Shown here in pieces: positions 1-11,371 of a stretch of DNA of 64,000 nucleotides. Position 1 is the stretch's first letter. Each line of letters opens with the position of its first letter. The DNA comes from Laburnicola sp. R22_1 (lineage: Eukaryota > Ascomycota > Dothideomycetes > Pleosporales > Didymosphaeriaceae): assembly GCA_014281115.1 (NCBI GenBank), contig JACONQ010000021.1, positions 124,001 through 188,000 on the forward strand, given 5' to 3'. The translations under genes and the position numbers were made by a program. The notes below the pieces were generated by a model. That model was given only the letters and a program-made list of their open reading frames with translations. It did no database searches and was not told the origin of the DNA.

Positions 1-442
1 CGGGCTTGGGTGCGGTGTGTGGCATGGTGCGAACGGAGCCATGGAAACCTTCCTATATCCTTTCGGTGAAGTTGCTTTTCTCTCCAAAGCAGTGTCTGAT
101 TGTTTAGCTTACGTCAATTGCCCGTCGCGTCTCTATCACCGTGTTGCCCCGGCGATGGCGAGGTTGAGTGAAAGCCCTGCAGCAGTCTCCAGTGCGCGCG
201 TTGAAGTAAATACATTCCCCGTCGCCTTGCCGTTTCGTCTGCCCCACCACTGGACTGCACTTACTGACACTTTTGCTGTAGTACATAGTCAGCTCTCGAC
301 GCTATCGAACTCTAGTTTTTGTCGGAAGCGCCGCGTCCCAACTGGCAAGCTGGCATAAGGTATTTGGTAAGCCCGTATTCTCTCCGTCCTCGCGGCTGGC
401 TCACACATCCGATAGATCTACTACATCTGTGTCCTAGCGACA
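1..442. other. Upstream flank of first gene
   Basis: I see no gene that I can support here. Open frames on both strands lack codon patterning or recognisable motifs. The last 80 bases before the ATG at 443 are the likely promoter and 5' leader of the next gene. Confidence 0.4.
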
Positions 443-3400
443 ATGGCACCACACAATCGCGAGCGGAAGAGGCACCTGCCAGACATTGAGATTCCTCCGC
501 TGCCTCGCAACCGGCCAGTGCCAGGTCCGAATGCTTTTGCAATTGCCGCGCGCGCAGAAGAAGCAGAGAGGCAAAAGCAGGCAGAGCATGATCAACTTTT
601 CGGCGCCGATACCTTTGCAGCAGACTCACGCCTCCCTCGTTCGAACTCTATAAACTTCTTCGCCAACCTCATTGATCAAGCGCGTGCGTCGTCGCCCCGC
701 AAAGCGGCGAGAAAGTCGGATCATTCGTACAATTCGTCATCTGTTGCCAGTCACTATAGTTCAACGGCTCGGTCAAAACACTCTGAGCGAAGCTACCGTA
801 GCACGGTGTCAGACTTACCCGAAGAGCCGACTCAACGCGGCGAGATAGAGGCGCAGAATGAGCGCAAGCTCCTCAAGATTATGGGTGAGGCGCCGGAGAC
901 GCCCAAGACAGGTACGCGACGTGACTTTTCAGGTTATGTTCAAGTTTAAACTAAGCGTTGCTACAGGTGTTCCACCATTGCCAGATAGCCATGTCAAGAT
1001 CAACGACTTGAGACCCGGCTCCCAGTCGAGCAAGTTGGATCGAGATGTCATCACTGCGACGAGGAGTCCTAAGAAGAAGATCTTCGGGGTGAGCATTCCG
1101 TTTTCAAAAGCGTCTACTCATACGCCAGCACCACCTATGAACATGCCTCGCAAGGTGGCCAGGGTATTAGGCACAAGCCCTCCTAGGACACGAAAATTCT
1201 CCCCGCAGGGTTCCAGGACTTTGCCTCACGGGACCAGAACTTTGCCACGAGCGGACACGTCGAAGTCTCTTCCCTCCAAAGTGTACAATCAACCCACGCA
1301 TCCTGTTCGTCGACGTAGCCCACCCACCCAAAGCTCATCGCGAACTCGACCTAGCCATAGGTCTCCGACGAGCAAGGAGACCCCATTCTCACATGCCAAG
1401 ACACTCGAGGCATTGACATCGTCCCCACCCTCGCTACCACCGACTCCGCCCAAAAAGGACTCACCCGCGCCTGAGACAAAGGTGGCGAAGATCGTACGTC
1501 AACTTCTTACAGCTCCCCCCAAGCAGGAAGAAGTTGAGGACTTTGAAGACAGGGGCATGAAGTTGCTCATCCCTGTTGTGCCCAAGATGAACCCTATCCC
1601 CTCAGGCGGTGGTGAAAGCCCTTCCAAGTTTTGTCCGAATGATGATGTAGAGGACCAGGGAGAACTCATGGAAGGCGACCCCATACAGTCTTCTTATGGC
1701 AAGTTTGAGTATGCCAGGGACAAGGGAGACGGAGCAAGCGTCTATAGCGCTCCGCTAGCAGATCAAGCCCTTGAGTCGCTTACTCCGCGTCCTGGTCGTC
1801 GGAGCGGAGGACCTCAAATAGCTCCAACAAGTCCTCTCGGTGCTCGACTTAGGGGATATCCCCGACGACTGGACTCGCTTTCATATGTGGACCCGTTGTC
1901 ACGAGAGCACCCGTTCTCCCGGGAGCCCTCTCTGCCACGACAGGTCTCATCCCCGTCGAGTGTGTATTCGCCACAGCTAGAATACCTTCCGGCGACCGTC
2001 TATGTACCTCCAAAGCCGGCGTTCCGCGGCGGTACGGCTGGTGGCAGTTGGTACGACAAGGTAAGTGCCTCCAGTCGTCCCTTCCTCGACATGCCGCTCA
2101 GGCCACCCCCCTCACTCACCGCGGGCGCTGGTGCCTGCAGGTACTCGCTTCCGATTTCCTTTACCTTCTAACCCCCCTTCCCCTTCCCTTTTCTCGAGGC
2201 TGCTTCTCTCTGTTTAAAGTCCTCCCCCACTGACCAATGGCTCAGGCTCAGACCGACGACCACCCACTATTCTTAGCAGCATCGAAGCCGGAGGGTAGGC
2301 AGACGCCTCAGACGGCCAGGCGTGGATCGATCGGCATCATCTTTCAGGGCGAGGCGAGCGAAATCGAATCCCCTTCGGCGACAGCAACCTCCATTCAAAC
2401 TCTCGCCACTGCGTCTCACTCAGGCGACGACTGCGACGGACACGACGGACCACACGGACCCAACGTCACCGCGCGCATTATGGAGGAGCTACGAATCAAC
2501 CAGCCCAATAACACGTCCGCTGAAGCTTCTAGTGGAGGTCTCCTACAATCCGAGCCGTCACATCTCACGGCGATGCTGAGCCGCGTACGTCTCAGCGGAG
2601 CGGATTTTCCTGACTACGCACCAAATTGTTCGAGCGCTGTCCCGAGTCCGTTACACGGTGTGGCTAATACGCGTCATGCTAACGCACCTCATCCTATGCT
2701 TGTCGGCAAGAATTCGATGCTGCCGCCCATGTCTGGAGTGCCCATGCACGATCATTTCTTCATGACGAACGAACACATCGACGTAGTCGGTTGCACTCTA
2801 TACGATTATGTGTCGAATTGTAGCAAGCAACAGACAATGGCGGCTTCATCCAAGCATGACCAACTCAAGTCAGCTTTGGAGCAGGAGTTCAATGATATCA
2901 AGTCGCAGGTCAACTCGATCAGCGAGAAGGCGGACCATACGGCGAACCAGAACCACAACATCACCATCCAGCTAGACAAGCTTCTCGAGTTCATCAAGAG
3001 CGACGTGGTGGAGCCTCTGGCCACAATGGCGCAGAAGACGATTGGAATGGAACAGAGCATCAAGGAGCTGCAGAAGGGAATACAAGAGCTTCAGAAATCA
3101 TCTCTGCATGCTTCTTCGTCTGTGGGACAGGTACGTTCCCTTTGTTGCAATTTGTTTTTACATTACTAACCTGAGACGATTAGACGGCAAATCCGCTCCC
3201 TACTCCGCGATCGCAACCTCATCTCAGCGGCTTCTGGGATTCGAATAACCAGACCCATGGCCCGATGCCCCAAATACCTTCAGGCCCCTCGGACAGGCGA
3301 TATGGAAACAGCACGCAGTTGGGACGTCCGGGTTACGGTCGTGAGAATAGAGAGAACAATCACCCGTTTTCCAACACCAACCCGTACCATTCTCCGGGTG

Positions 3401-3501
3401 CGTCGTTTGGCAACAATTTCGCCGGAGGCTACCATCAGGCACTCAATTATTCGATGATGCCGGACCAGCAAGCCTATGCGTACCAAGGCCCGCCGAAATA
3501 G
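443..3501 (+). CDS. Ser/Pro-rich protein with C-terminal coiled coil, unknown function
   Basis: I do not recognise the family. Proposed exons are 443-911, 967-2060, 2246-3130 and 3184-3501, giving 921 residues. Intron 1 (GTACGC...CTACAG) keeps frame, as does intron 3 (GTACGT, ACTAAC branch, ATTAG). Intron 2 is the doubtful one. A donor GTAAGT at 2061 and a CTGAC branch at 2229 with CAG at 2245 fuse what would otherwise be two genes only 3 bp apart. An alternative acceptor at 2140 would end the first protein at 2233 and let a second start at 2237. The N-terminal 520 residues are basic and rich in Ser, Pro and Thr, probably disordered. Residues about 720-810 are heptad-like and predict a coiled coil, and the tail is rich in Asn, Gly and Tyr. 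A scaffold or cytoskeletal role is possible but not shown. Confidence 0.6.
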
Positions 3502-4386
3502 GAACACGGAAACAAGGCTCATGAGTTGCCCGAGAATGAGTATGGATGATATCTTAATGGTCTTTCTTCTACGGCGGCCCTACAGTACCAGGATGTCAAG
3601 TTCAATGCTGTACGTCATTCCCATATGCTCAATAGCTGTGAGATGGAGTTCGCAAGCTAACTGTCTTCCCACTGTAGCCATTCCTGAGAAGTCGTAGGCG
3701 AGCTGGATTGCGATGTTTGATGAAAGTCACGATGACGGAATAATACTTGTAATGATATTGGGGGCATGGACCTTTGCAGCTCCTCTCTTGACGTCCCTTT
3801 TGGACACTGGACGCTACCATGGTAGCGTGCACAAGAGAGGGGCGGACTAGCTTGGCGTAGATACGGTCTCAGGTGGTTGCGGAAGGCACGGATGCATGTA
3901 TGAGCTAGTTTCAGTGTCCACAAGCTAGAGATGATGGCATGCTGGCGTTTAGAAAAGCGAGCATTATGTGAGTGCAGGCAAGTGAGCAGATAAGGGACAA
4001 GTAGTGATGCAGAGCATTGTTGTCCGAACAAGGTCATGGTTGCCTACCGGGACAGAGGCTCGCGCACTAAGCGTGGCCGAATGCGCGACTGCCATAGGCG
4101 GACATGTTACCTAGAGAGGCGGTGTCTGGCCCGTGGGGGTAGGACAGAGTGTCAGGGTTGGATGATGTAGAATCAGCAGTTGGGAGGGCTCGGATCCAGA
4201 GGCTCACCGGAAAGTGATGGTCGATCTTGCACGTCGTCATCGAGATAGGCGTGCAGGCACTATTCACGCACATACCGGTAGTGTTTTGGGCGTCGTTCTT
4301 GCTCACGCCTAACCCCAATAGCGACGAGGCGAGGCGCCACGGAACGACCGACGGGTGACGGACCAACGTTCCATCAGCAGCACACC
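3502..4386. other. Intergenic region
   Basis: Nothing coding that I can support. It holds the 3' end of the coiled-coil gene and the promoter and leader of the kinase gene. The short open frames on the minus strand have no recognisable motif. Confidence 0.4.
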
Positions 4387-6494
4387 ATGAAAGGCCCTAC
4401 TAAGCCATCGATATCTACCCAGGGCGATGCCCCGTCGTCCGCCCACACCTTTGGCCCCCCGGCGGCCCCCTCTCCCACGCTGCCAGCCACCTGCACCGCG
4501 CGCAACACACCGCATGCGGACGCGGGCCATGCAGCATCGAGCCTGCTGAACGCCCCCCAGCTCCCGCCGCTCACCCCAACCCACCCATCCGACCCTTCGC
4601 TGCCGCGCTTCCACATCCGCAACCCTTCGGCGGCCGGTCTGTCCCTCCAGACCGACATCCCTTCCATGACGCCTGCCGACCCCCGCGCGAACGAGACCAT
4701 CAGCGTGGAGGGCAGCACGGGGGACCCACTGCCGCACTCGGCCACGGCGCCGATTGCCACCCAGGAGGGATATCTGCGGAGCACATTCTCGTCGGGCAGC
4801 TTGGCCGGCTCGTTGTCGCCTGGCTCGGCCCTCTCGTCGCCTGCACTGAACGCGCTGGTCGACATCACCCCGCTGCCTTCGCCACTGGTGATGAGCGACT
4901 CGCCTGTGTCATGGACCCGGGGCGCCATGTCCATGTCGATGCGCCCCCGCTCGCGAGGCGCCTCCGCTTCGTCCAGGGACGACTTCTTCGCCATGCCCGG
5001 CCGGGGCACGCTGTCTCCGTCGCCCTCGCTGAAGAAGAAGGGATACCAGATGCTGAAGACGGCCGCCACGCAAGCCGTGGATGCAAGCATGCAGACGCAG
5101 CAGAAGAACGAGGCGAGCCACGGGAGGAATAGGAGCCTCAGCGAGTTCAGGCCTGAATCAATGCACAATATCGCCTCGCGCCATGTCACCATCTCCAGCG
5201 TCGCGCCAGACATGATTCACGGTGATGCGGCAATTCCGTCCCAACTCCACCGCGAGGCCTATCTCGCGGCACAGCGCGGCTTGGTCCCAGCTACGGTTCC
5301 AGCTGGTCTGCCCACTCCGCCCGCAAGCAACCGGAGCGTGACTGAAAGTGAAGAAGAAGAGGTCGCAGAAGACGACAACATCAAGTACCTAACCGTGAGA
5401 CAAGGACCGCAACAGGCGAAAAAGCTTTGGCGCCCTGTACGAATGCTCGGCCAGGGCACCTTCAGCAAAGTCTGGCTAGCCACAAGCGAGAAGCTCGCAG
5501 CCAAAGACCCACTTGACGAGGCTACACTCGATCCCCGCAAACTGGTCGCTATCAAAGTTGTCGAGCACGGTCCGGCCGGCGGCGCTGACGAGGACCGCGT
5601 AGAACTGAGTCTCAAGCGGGAAGTCGAAATGCTCCGTTCCGTCTCCCACCCTTCGCTTGTCCATCTAAGAGCTTTCGACAACGGTGAAGCCCAGGCGCTA
5701 CTTGTCCTAACCTATTGCCCCGGTGGTGACTTGTTTGATGTAGCCAGTACCAACCGCGACCTGCTGCGCGTGGACCTCGTGCAGCGCATCTTCGCCGAGC
5801 TGGTCAGCGCGACACGCTACCTGCATGACAAACTGATAGTGCACCGCGACATCAAGCTAGAAAGTACATTCTTTCCGATCCCAGCTGCTGCGTGGTCAGT
5901 CTCCCCGACGCAACGTTTTACTAATACACGACAGATGTCCTGCTCAACATTCCCGTTTCTACCGTGCCTTTGCTCAAGAACCCGCGCGCCCATCCGTATC
6001 CCATTGCGACACTGACGGATCTGGGGCTCTCGCGGCGGGTTCCTGCGCCGCCTGAATCGCCGCTGCTGACTACGAGGTGTGGTAGTGAGGATTATGCCGC
6101 GCCGGAGATTCTTCTGGGGCAGCCGTATGATGGGCGGCAGACGGATGCTTGGGCGCTCGGCGTCTTGCTGTATGCACTAATGGAGGGCCGCTTGCCGTTT
6201 GATGCGCCGCCGGGGAAGCCCGCGCGCAGTAGGGCTGCGCACCGGATCGCGAGATGCGACTGGATATGGGTCCGGTTCGGGGACGCCGATGGCGAGTGGG
6301 ATGCTGGAAAGGGCGCGGAGTGGGAAGGCGCGAGGGTGTGTGTTGAGGGGCTGCTGAAGAAGGTGTCGAGGGGACGGAAGAGCCTTGAGGATGTTGAGAA
6401 GGAGGAGTGGGTAAGGCAGGGTGTGCAGGTCGAGGGGGGCGTGAGACGTAGGGTTGAGGATGAGGAGGTGGGGATGGATGTTGGGGCGAGGTGA
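4387..6494 (+). CDS. Serine/threonine protein kinase, Prr/Npr-like fungal type
   Basis: Exons are 4387-5863 and 5935-6494, for 678 residues. The intron (GTACAT, ACTAAT branch, GACAG) splits the Asn codon of the catalytic loop, and splicing restores HRDIKLEN, which supports the model. Residues 1-345 are Ser/Pro/Ala-rich and low complexity, probably regulatory. The kinase domain runs from about 348: glycine loop GQGTFSKV, VAIKVV lysine, HRDIKLEN near 486-493, then DLG in place of DFG (TDLGLSRR), and CGSEDYAAPE. A Pro-Ala-rich N-terminus with an RD kinase domain resembles fungal nutrient-regulated kinases of the Prr/Npr group; that assignment is inference. The C-terminal 110 residues are charged and poorly conserved in look. 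The catalytic residues are present, so it should be active. Confidence 0.85.
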
Positions 6495-7473
6495 TCGTTA
6501 GTAAGGAGTGCGTTGGCGTACACTTGACTTAGTATCTGTCGAGCGTGTAGGGAGAAGCGGCTTTGGTGAGGGAAGGGAGGGGATATTGTATTTGTATCGC
6601 GTTGCTCGGCTTGGGGAGCAGTTTTTTTTTGTTCTGGGGGGCTGAGTGGTTGGGGGGTTGGGTTGGTTGGGTTGGATTGGCATGGGCGCGGGGATATGGA
6701 AAATGGGGACTTTTGACGGACGTTGGTGGGATGGATGGATGGACGGACGGACGTGAACGGATGGACGGACGGATGGGATCAACGAATGGGCTTCATTCAC
6801 CTTGATTCATGGTCGGCCTCTCTCTCGGTGTGTCTTCTTTCCGCCTTCCCGGCTCAACTTTTACTGGTTTAGTCCTTTTTTTTTTTTTTTTGCCTTGCTT
6901 GCATTTGTTTTATGTACCTTTTTGTTAACTCTCTTTTTTTGATATCCTATTACTATTTAGCGAAGCTCTTTTTTTTTTCTTCCCTAGTTTATATATTCCC
7001 TCTCCATCATTCTTCGTTTGGGTTTTTTTTCTTTTCTCTTTATCTCTTTATCTTTGCTTTCGTTCTTGATTTTTGGCGTTTGTTTGTTTGTTTGTTTTGT
7101 CTTTTCTGGTATAGATGGGGAGGAGAAAAGTAGACATTTCTTTCTTTCTTTCTTTTTGGTGGGTTTGGTTTAATGGGGTTGGGATGGGGGGTGGGGGTAT
7201 GTAGATAGAGGTAAAAAATCAATGAAATGATGGGAGATGAGATGAGTTGAGGTAAAGTGAACAGATTTCTAGGGTGTGAGTAGGTAGGTAGGTATACATG
7301 GAACGGTTTGCCATTTCGTCCCATGTCATACCCACCACCATCCATGTTTTTTGAGACGAAAGACGGAATTGCTAGGTTTGGGCGTATGGTGGTGTGTGTC
7401 ATCACCGCTCGAGCACGTGCTATCTACCTAGCTAGTTACTCAGCCGTCTCGCAGCCAGCCTCGCGGCGGTGGG
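6495..7473. other. Low-complexity intergenic region
   Basis: No gene. It contains G-rich and T-rich tracts, a tetranucleotide-like stretch (GATG and GGAC repeats, about 6729-6776), long poly-T runs near 6874-6891 and a CTTT run at 7137-7156. It separates the kinase gene from the array that starts at 7474. Confidence 0.6.
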
Positions 7474-8616
7474 TATAAATTCCGGCGTTCTGTCTCTGTT
7501 CTTGACCTACACACGCACATCTACTTTGCTTTGCTGGGCTTGGGTAATAAAACGTTGGCTTCACATTACTATGGCTCTGTTTAAAAACGAATCCGTCATA
7601 GACTATGTGTTTGTTTAAAACCATACACACACCCGGCGAATGTTTGTGTTTGGGGTGCTGGGACGCGGGATTAAAAAGGGACTACAGAAGTTGCCATGGG
7701 CTGTGTGGTTGGTTCTGGGTTGGGGATAAAAGTAATCGCGATGGACTTTGATGGGGGTTTGACTGTCCACACACACACACACACACGCACTGTGCTTTGC
7801 TCAGCTTTGGTTATAAAACTCACACCGCACCTGATATGGGGTTGTTTAAAGACGGGCGATGCGTTGATATGTGTTTGTGCTTGGAGTGCTGGGAGGCGGG
7901 ATTAAAAGAACTGAGGAAATCCCCATATGGGCTGTGTGGTTCTGGCTTGGGAATACAAGTAACAGAGATGGACTTTCATGGAGGCTGGACTGGACTGGAC
8001 TGGGCTGGGCTGGGCTGGGGATTAAAACTTCGTCTCAAGAATTCCATGGGGGTGTTGGGACGCGGGATTAAAAAGACTTCTCGAGCCGTTTCATGGGCTG
8101 TGTTGTTCTGGCTTGGGAATAGGAACAATTTGTGTTAGACTTCGATGGAGGTTGGACGGGGTTGGGGATTAAAACTTCGTCCGCGCAATCCCATGGGTTG
8201 TTAGGAGGCGGGATTAAAAAGACGTCTTAAGCTGGTTTATGGGCTGTGTGGTTCTGGCTCGGGAATTAAAAGGACAGTGGCGGAGGTCGATGGAGGATGG
8301 GTGGGCTGGGCTGGGGATTAAAAATCGCGTACAACAGATACATGGGGTTTGTGGTTCTGGGTTGTGGGAATCAAAAGCGCAAGGGTGGCACGCTATGAAA
8401 GTTGGACTGGGCTGCCCTAGGGATTCAAAAGCGTCTGGAAGAGTTGGGATAGGCTTTGTGGTTCTGGGTTGGGGGAATAAAAAGAAAAGTGGTGGAATGC
8501 GATGGAGGTTGGACTGGGTTAGCTGGGCTAGGGAGTGAAAATCACCTAGAACAGTCGATAGGGGCTGTGCTGTTCTGGGTTGGGTGAATAAAAACATCGA
8601 ACATGGACTTTGATGG
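7474..8616 (+). repeat. Array unit 1: one promoter, 21 consecutive slots
   Basis: TATAAAT lies at 7474. Slots follow at 7553-7570, 7587-7604, 7621-7639, 7677-7695, 7732-7750, 7819-7835, 7851-7868, 7908-7926, 7959-7977, 8028-8045, 8074-8092, 8125-8144, 8175-8192, 8220-8238, 8272-8289, 8324-8341, 8377-8394, 8431-8448, 8484-8501, 8542-8557 and 8594-8612. Lengths are 16-20, mostly 18 or 19. Spacers rotate between three G-rich types: ATGGGCTGTGTGGTTCTGG, ATGGAGGTTGGACTGGGC and ATGGGGGTGTTGGGACGCGG, each ending in an ATTAAAA-like box. A CA microsatellite interrupts at 7769-7786. No second TATA box is seen inside the tract. Confidence 0.75.
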
Positions 8617-8715
8617 AGGTTTGGCTGGGTTAGGGAGGTGGTCTGGTTAACGTGGGGAGTTTGTTTCCAAGGTTGTGTGTGGGGCGTGTCGGGGGACGGG
8701 GTTGGCGAGGGAAGT

Positions 8716-9043
8716 GATGGTGATCGCTATCAGCGTGAGCATCATTCTAGCCATGCTGTAATATGACTTCCTGACAGCTAGCCCTAGAGTAGAGACCCAT
8801 GCGTGACTCATATTCAGGCATATAAATACCGCCCTTCTGCCGTCTTTCTTTCTTTCTTGCTACACGCTTCTCGCTTCTTATGCCTATAGGTTAAAATGGT
8901 AGCAAGTAATCGCCATGGGACTTTAAAAAAACAAGCAAGCAGTTATATGGCTTTGCTTGTCTGTGGAGAGTTTGAGTGTGGCCAGAATAATCTCATGGCT
9001 TTTTCTGTTTGTGGGAGTTTGAGTGTGGTCAGTGAAGTGATGG
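8716..9043 (+). repeat. Array unit 2
   Basis: Upstream TGATGGTGAT...GCATCATT element at 8716-8757, TATAAAT at 8821, CT-rich run to about 8875. Slots at 8897-8914 and 8929-8946 (18 nt each) after AAAA boxes, then two more after GAGTTTGAG boxes at 8977-8994 (18) and 9024-9039 (16). The spacer ATGGGACTTTAAAA is shared with units 3-6. Confidence 0.7.
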
Positions 9044-9310
9044 TGACGATGATTACCGTTAGCATCATTTTAACCATGTAATTAATTAGATGACGTCTCG
9101 ATAGCTAGTGCAGACCCGTGAGTTACACTTCTCCCTCCAAGTATATAAAAACTGCCTTTTCTGCCTTTTTTCTTTCTTTCTTACTACACGCTTCTTATAT
9201 AATGCCTTTGGGTTAAAATAAGAGCAGATTCTCCTAAATGTGACTTTAAAAATCATTTAACCAGCCCCCATGGCTTCCAAGGTTTGTCTGTCTTCGGAGA
9301 GTTCGGGCGT
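9044..9310 (+). repeat. Array unit 3
   Basis: The CATCAT element overlaps the end of unit 2 (9037-9078). TATATAAAA at 9142, a CTTTCTTTC run, then slots at 9219-9237 (19) and 9252-9269 (18). The scaffold matches unit 2 closely while both slots differ. Confidence 0.7.
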
Positions 9311-9408
9311 GGGGTGCGAACTGGTGGTGATTACTATTAGCATCATCACAGCCATGTAGGGCGATGGGATAGATGCGTGCGTGGGTGTGAGGCTCTTCTC
9401 TTAGTGTA

Positions 9409-9705
9409 TGTGTGTTGTTAAATTATCTACCTAGGGGTAGAACAACAAAGGCTTTTATCTTAAATAATATAACAAAAATAGTAGAGCCCCCTCCTTAGTA
9501 ATTAAAAAGAGTGTAAAAAAGTAATTATTAAAAAGCGCGTTTAAACTACTAAGCAAGCTTAGCAGTCTTAGCGTAAGGCTCATATAAGCAAATTTTTTAT
9601 AAAGAGGCCACTTAGATCTTTAGGGGAGATAAGACTTTGGCGCGGCCACGCTGTAAGCTATCTCTTCTCCGCTATCCCGATTGTCGCAGACAACACTAGT
9701 CGACA
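9409..9705. mobile_element. Fragment of the Fot1-like element, RIP-mutated
   Basis: From 9409 the sequence follows the left end of the element at 25104 (GTTAAATT, TACCTAGGGGTAGAA and onward), with AT-rich mutated character up to about 9570; the remainder is unassigned. The 13 bp TCTCTTAGTGTAT occurs on both sides (9397-9409 and 9706-9718), next to the TATA box of unit 4. The insertion separates that TATA box from its upstream CATCAT element at 9318-9355. I do not see a matching right terminal repeat, so this is a fragment. Confidence 0.55.
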
Positions 9706-9870
9706 TCTCTTAGTGTATAAATGCTGCCTTTTGGTCTTCTATCTTTCTTTCTGGCTGCACTCTTCTTGCCTTTAGGCTAAAAATAGCTTGTATCCATACT
9801 CATGGGGGCTTTAAAATCGCATAAATTGAAGTAATGGCTTTGTCTGTCTGTAGGGGGTTTAAACGTAACG
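9706..9870 (+). repeat. Array unit 4
   Basis: TATAAA at 9716, slots at 9783-9801 (19) and 9817-9833 (17). It belongs to the unit 2-6 subfamily, with a GCCTTTAGGCTAAAA head. The upstream element is displaced by the transposon fragment. Confidence 0.7.
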
Positions 9871-9878
9871 AGTTAATT

Positions 9879-10141
9879 GGTGGCAATGACTATTCGCATC
9901 ACCCTTGTTATAAATATGTACGACGGTAGGCTTCATGTGTGCGTGCATAGCTCTGGTATACGCATATAAGTACTACCTTTTCTACTCTTTCTTACTACAC
10001 GCTTCTTGCCTTTGGGCTAAAAATCTTACGCGCCTACCTTTATGGTGGCTTTAAAACTGACAGAAAATAGGCGTATGGCTTTGTCTCTGCATGGAGAGTT
10101 TGAACCTGGCGTGAACAGAGTTTGAACCTGGCGTGAAACCC
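9879..10141 (+). repeat. Array unit 5
   Basis: TATAAG at 9964, slots at 10023-10041 (19) and 10057-10074 (18). A 22 bp direct repeat containing GAGTTTGAACCTGGCGTGAA lies downstream at about 10098-10141, recalling the third box of unit 2. Confidence 0.7.
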
Positions 10142-10149
10142 TTGGAACT

Positions 10150-10500
10150 AATGGTAATCGCCATCAGCATTATTACACCCTGCCGTAAGATGACTTCTCG
10201 CCAGTTAGTGCAGCCGCGTGCGTGACACTTCTCTTATCCAGGCATATAAATACAGCCATGCCTGTCCCTTTATTTGTCTCTGCACGCTTCTTGCCTTTGG
10301 GCTAAAAACACTACCCACTCACTTCATGGGTCTTTAAAAAAAGTGTCCCTAAAAAAAGTGTCCCAAAATGATACTCGCCATGTTTCATGTGTCTTTAAAA
10401 CGATGGCACAAGACCGCATGGGTTTCTTTGGGCTGTGCGTTGCAAAACCCTCATTCTAAAATAAATACTAAGGAAATACTATGGGCTGGCTGCGCTCGTG
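10150..10500 (+). repeat. Array unit 6, extended
   Basis: Upstream GGTAATCGCCATCAGCATT element at 10154, TATAAA at 10245. Slots at 10308-10325 (18), 10369-10386 (18), 10401-10417 (17) and 10462-10480 (19). The segment AAAAAAAGTGTCCC is present twice in tandem between the first two, so this unit seems to have grown by local duplication. Confidence 0.65.
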
Positions 10501-10539
10501 CTGCGGACGTTGAACGATGTTTTCCAGGATAAACGTGGA

Positions 10540-10890
10540 CGGTGGATTCGATGGCGTACATCATGATCACCTATTCCAAGCGGTGCAATCCATCATTGCA
10601 CTTGACAGCCTGTGTATTCAAACGCTGCGTCTTCGTGTGTATAAATTGACCTGTTCTTCCCTTCTAACTGCTCTGCACACACACCGAGCTTCGGGGGTCT
10701 AAATGGAGAGTAGCAAGTGTCCATGGGACAATAAAAAATTGGTAGCGACCAGTACGATGGACTTGCTTGCGCTAGTGGTGGGAATTAAAACCGGATCCAA
10801 AGGTAGTCGTGGGGTGCGTCGGGGTGGGAGGCTGGTGGTGGGAACTAAAACTTTGCTGGGATACAGAAAATGGGTTGTGGGGGTGAGGCG
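10540..10890 (+). repeat. Array unit 7, hybrid of promoter-headed and dense types
   Basis: TATAAAT at 10640. Slots at 10704-10722 (19), 10739-10756 (18), 10791-10809 (19) and 10851-10869 (19). The last two follow GGGAATTAAAA and GGGAACTAAAA boxes and are followed by G-rich spacers like those of unit 1, linking the two forms. Confidence 0.65.
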
Positions 10891-11029
10891 CTGGAAAAGG
10901 GGGAGCTTGACGAAGGTTGGAGTTAGAAAGTTCATGGTTTTTTGGTGGTTTTGAGGAGAGGGAGGGGGTATGGTGGAGAGTATCACTACCAGCCTATGCT
11001 GGCAGCAATCAGCAACGTTCGTTAGAGCA

Positions 11030-11290
11030 TTTATGATGGTTTTCTTTCGTGGCTGGTGGGTTAAATGTCACGGCGCAAGTTTTCACTGGGTATATAAAAC
11101 TGCCCGTACTCCCTTTCTCCTCTCCTGCACACTAATGTCCTTGTGTTCTACGATACCAAAAAGATCAAAGTCTTGTAGCTCATGTGGGGAGACGAAAATC
11201 TTCTCCTACCAGCTTATGATCGGGTTTGCTCTGCGTGTTGTTAACTTTTCTAAAAACCCTAATGTGCAAATTCTATGGGAGCTGTGTCGG
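11030..11290 (+). repeat. Array unit 8
   Basis: TATATAAAA at 11091. Slots at 11163-11181 (19), 11199-11215 (17) and 11256-11274 (19). The scaffold ATGTGGGGAGACGAAAA is the first example of the GGGAGA type found in units 8-28. Confidence 0.6.
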
Positions 11291-11371
11291 CTTGCCACCT
11301 GCTTTAAAGGAGCTATGGAAGAGGATAATGAGTCTTGTCTTCGATTATGTCACACTGGCGCAATGGGAGGA

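Noticed and set aside
17..358. Open frame as a gene at the window start
   Set aside because: No motif, no codon bias, and overlaps the likely promoter of the gene at 443.
2237..3130. Separate gene starting at 2237
   Set aside because: It would begin 3 bp after the previous stop; a CTGAC branch and CAG acceptor at 2245 allow one in-frame gene. Kept as an alternative in the feature entry.
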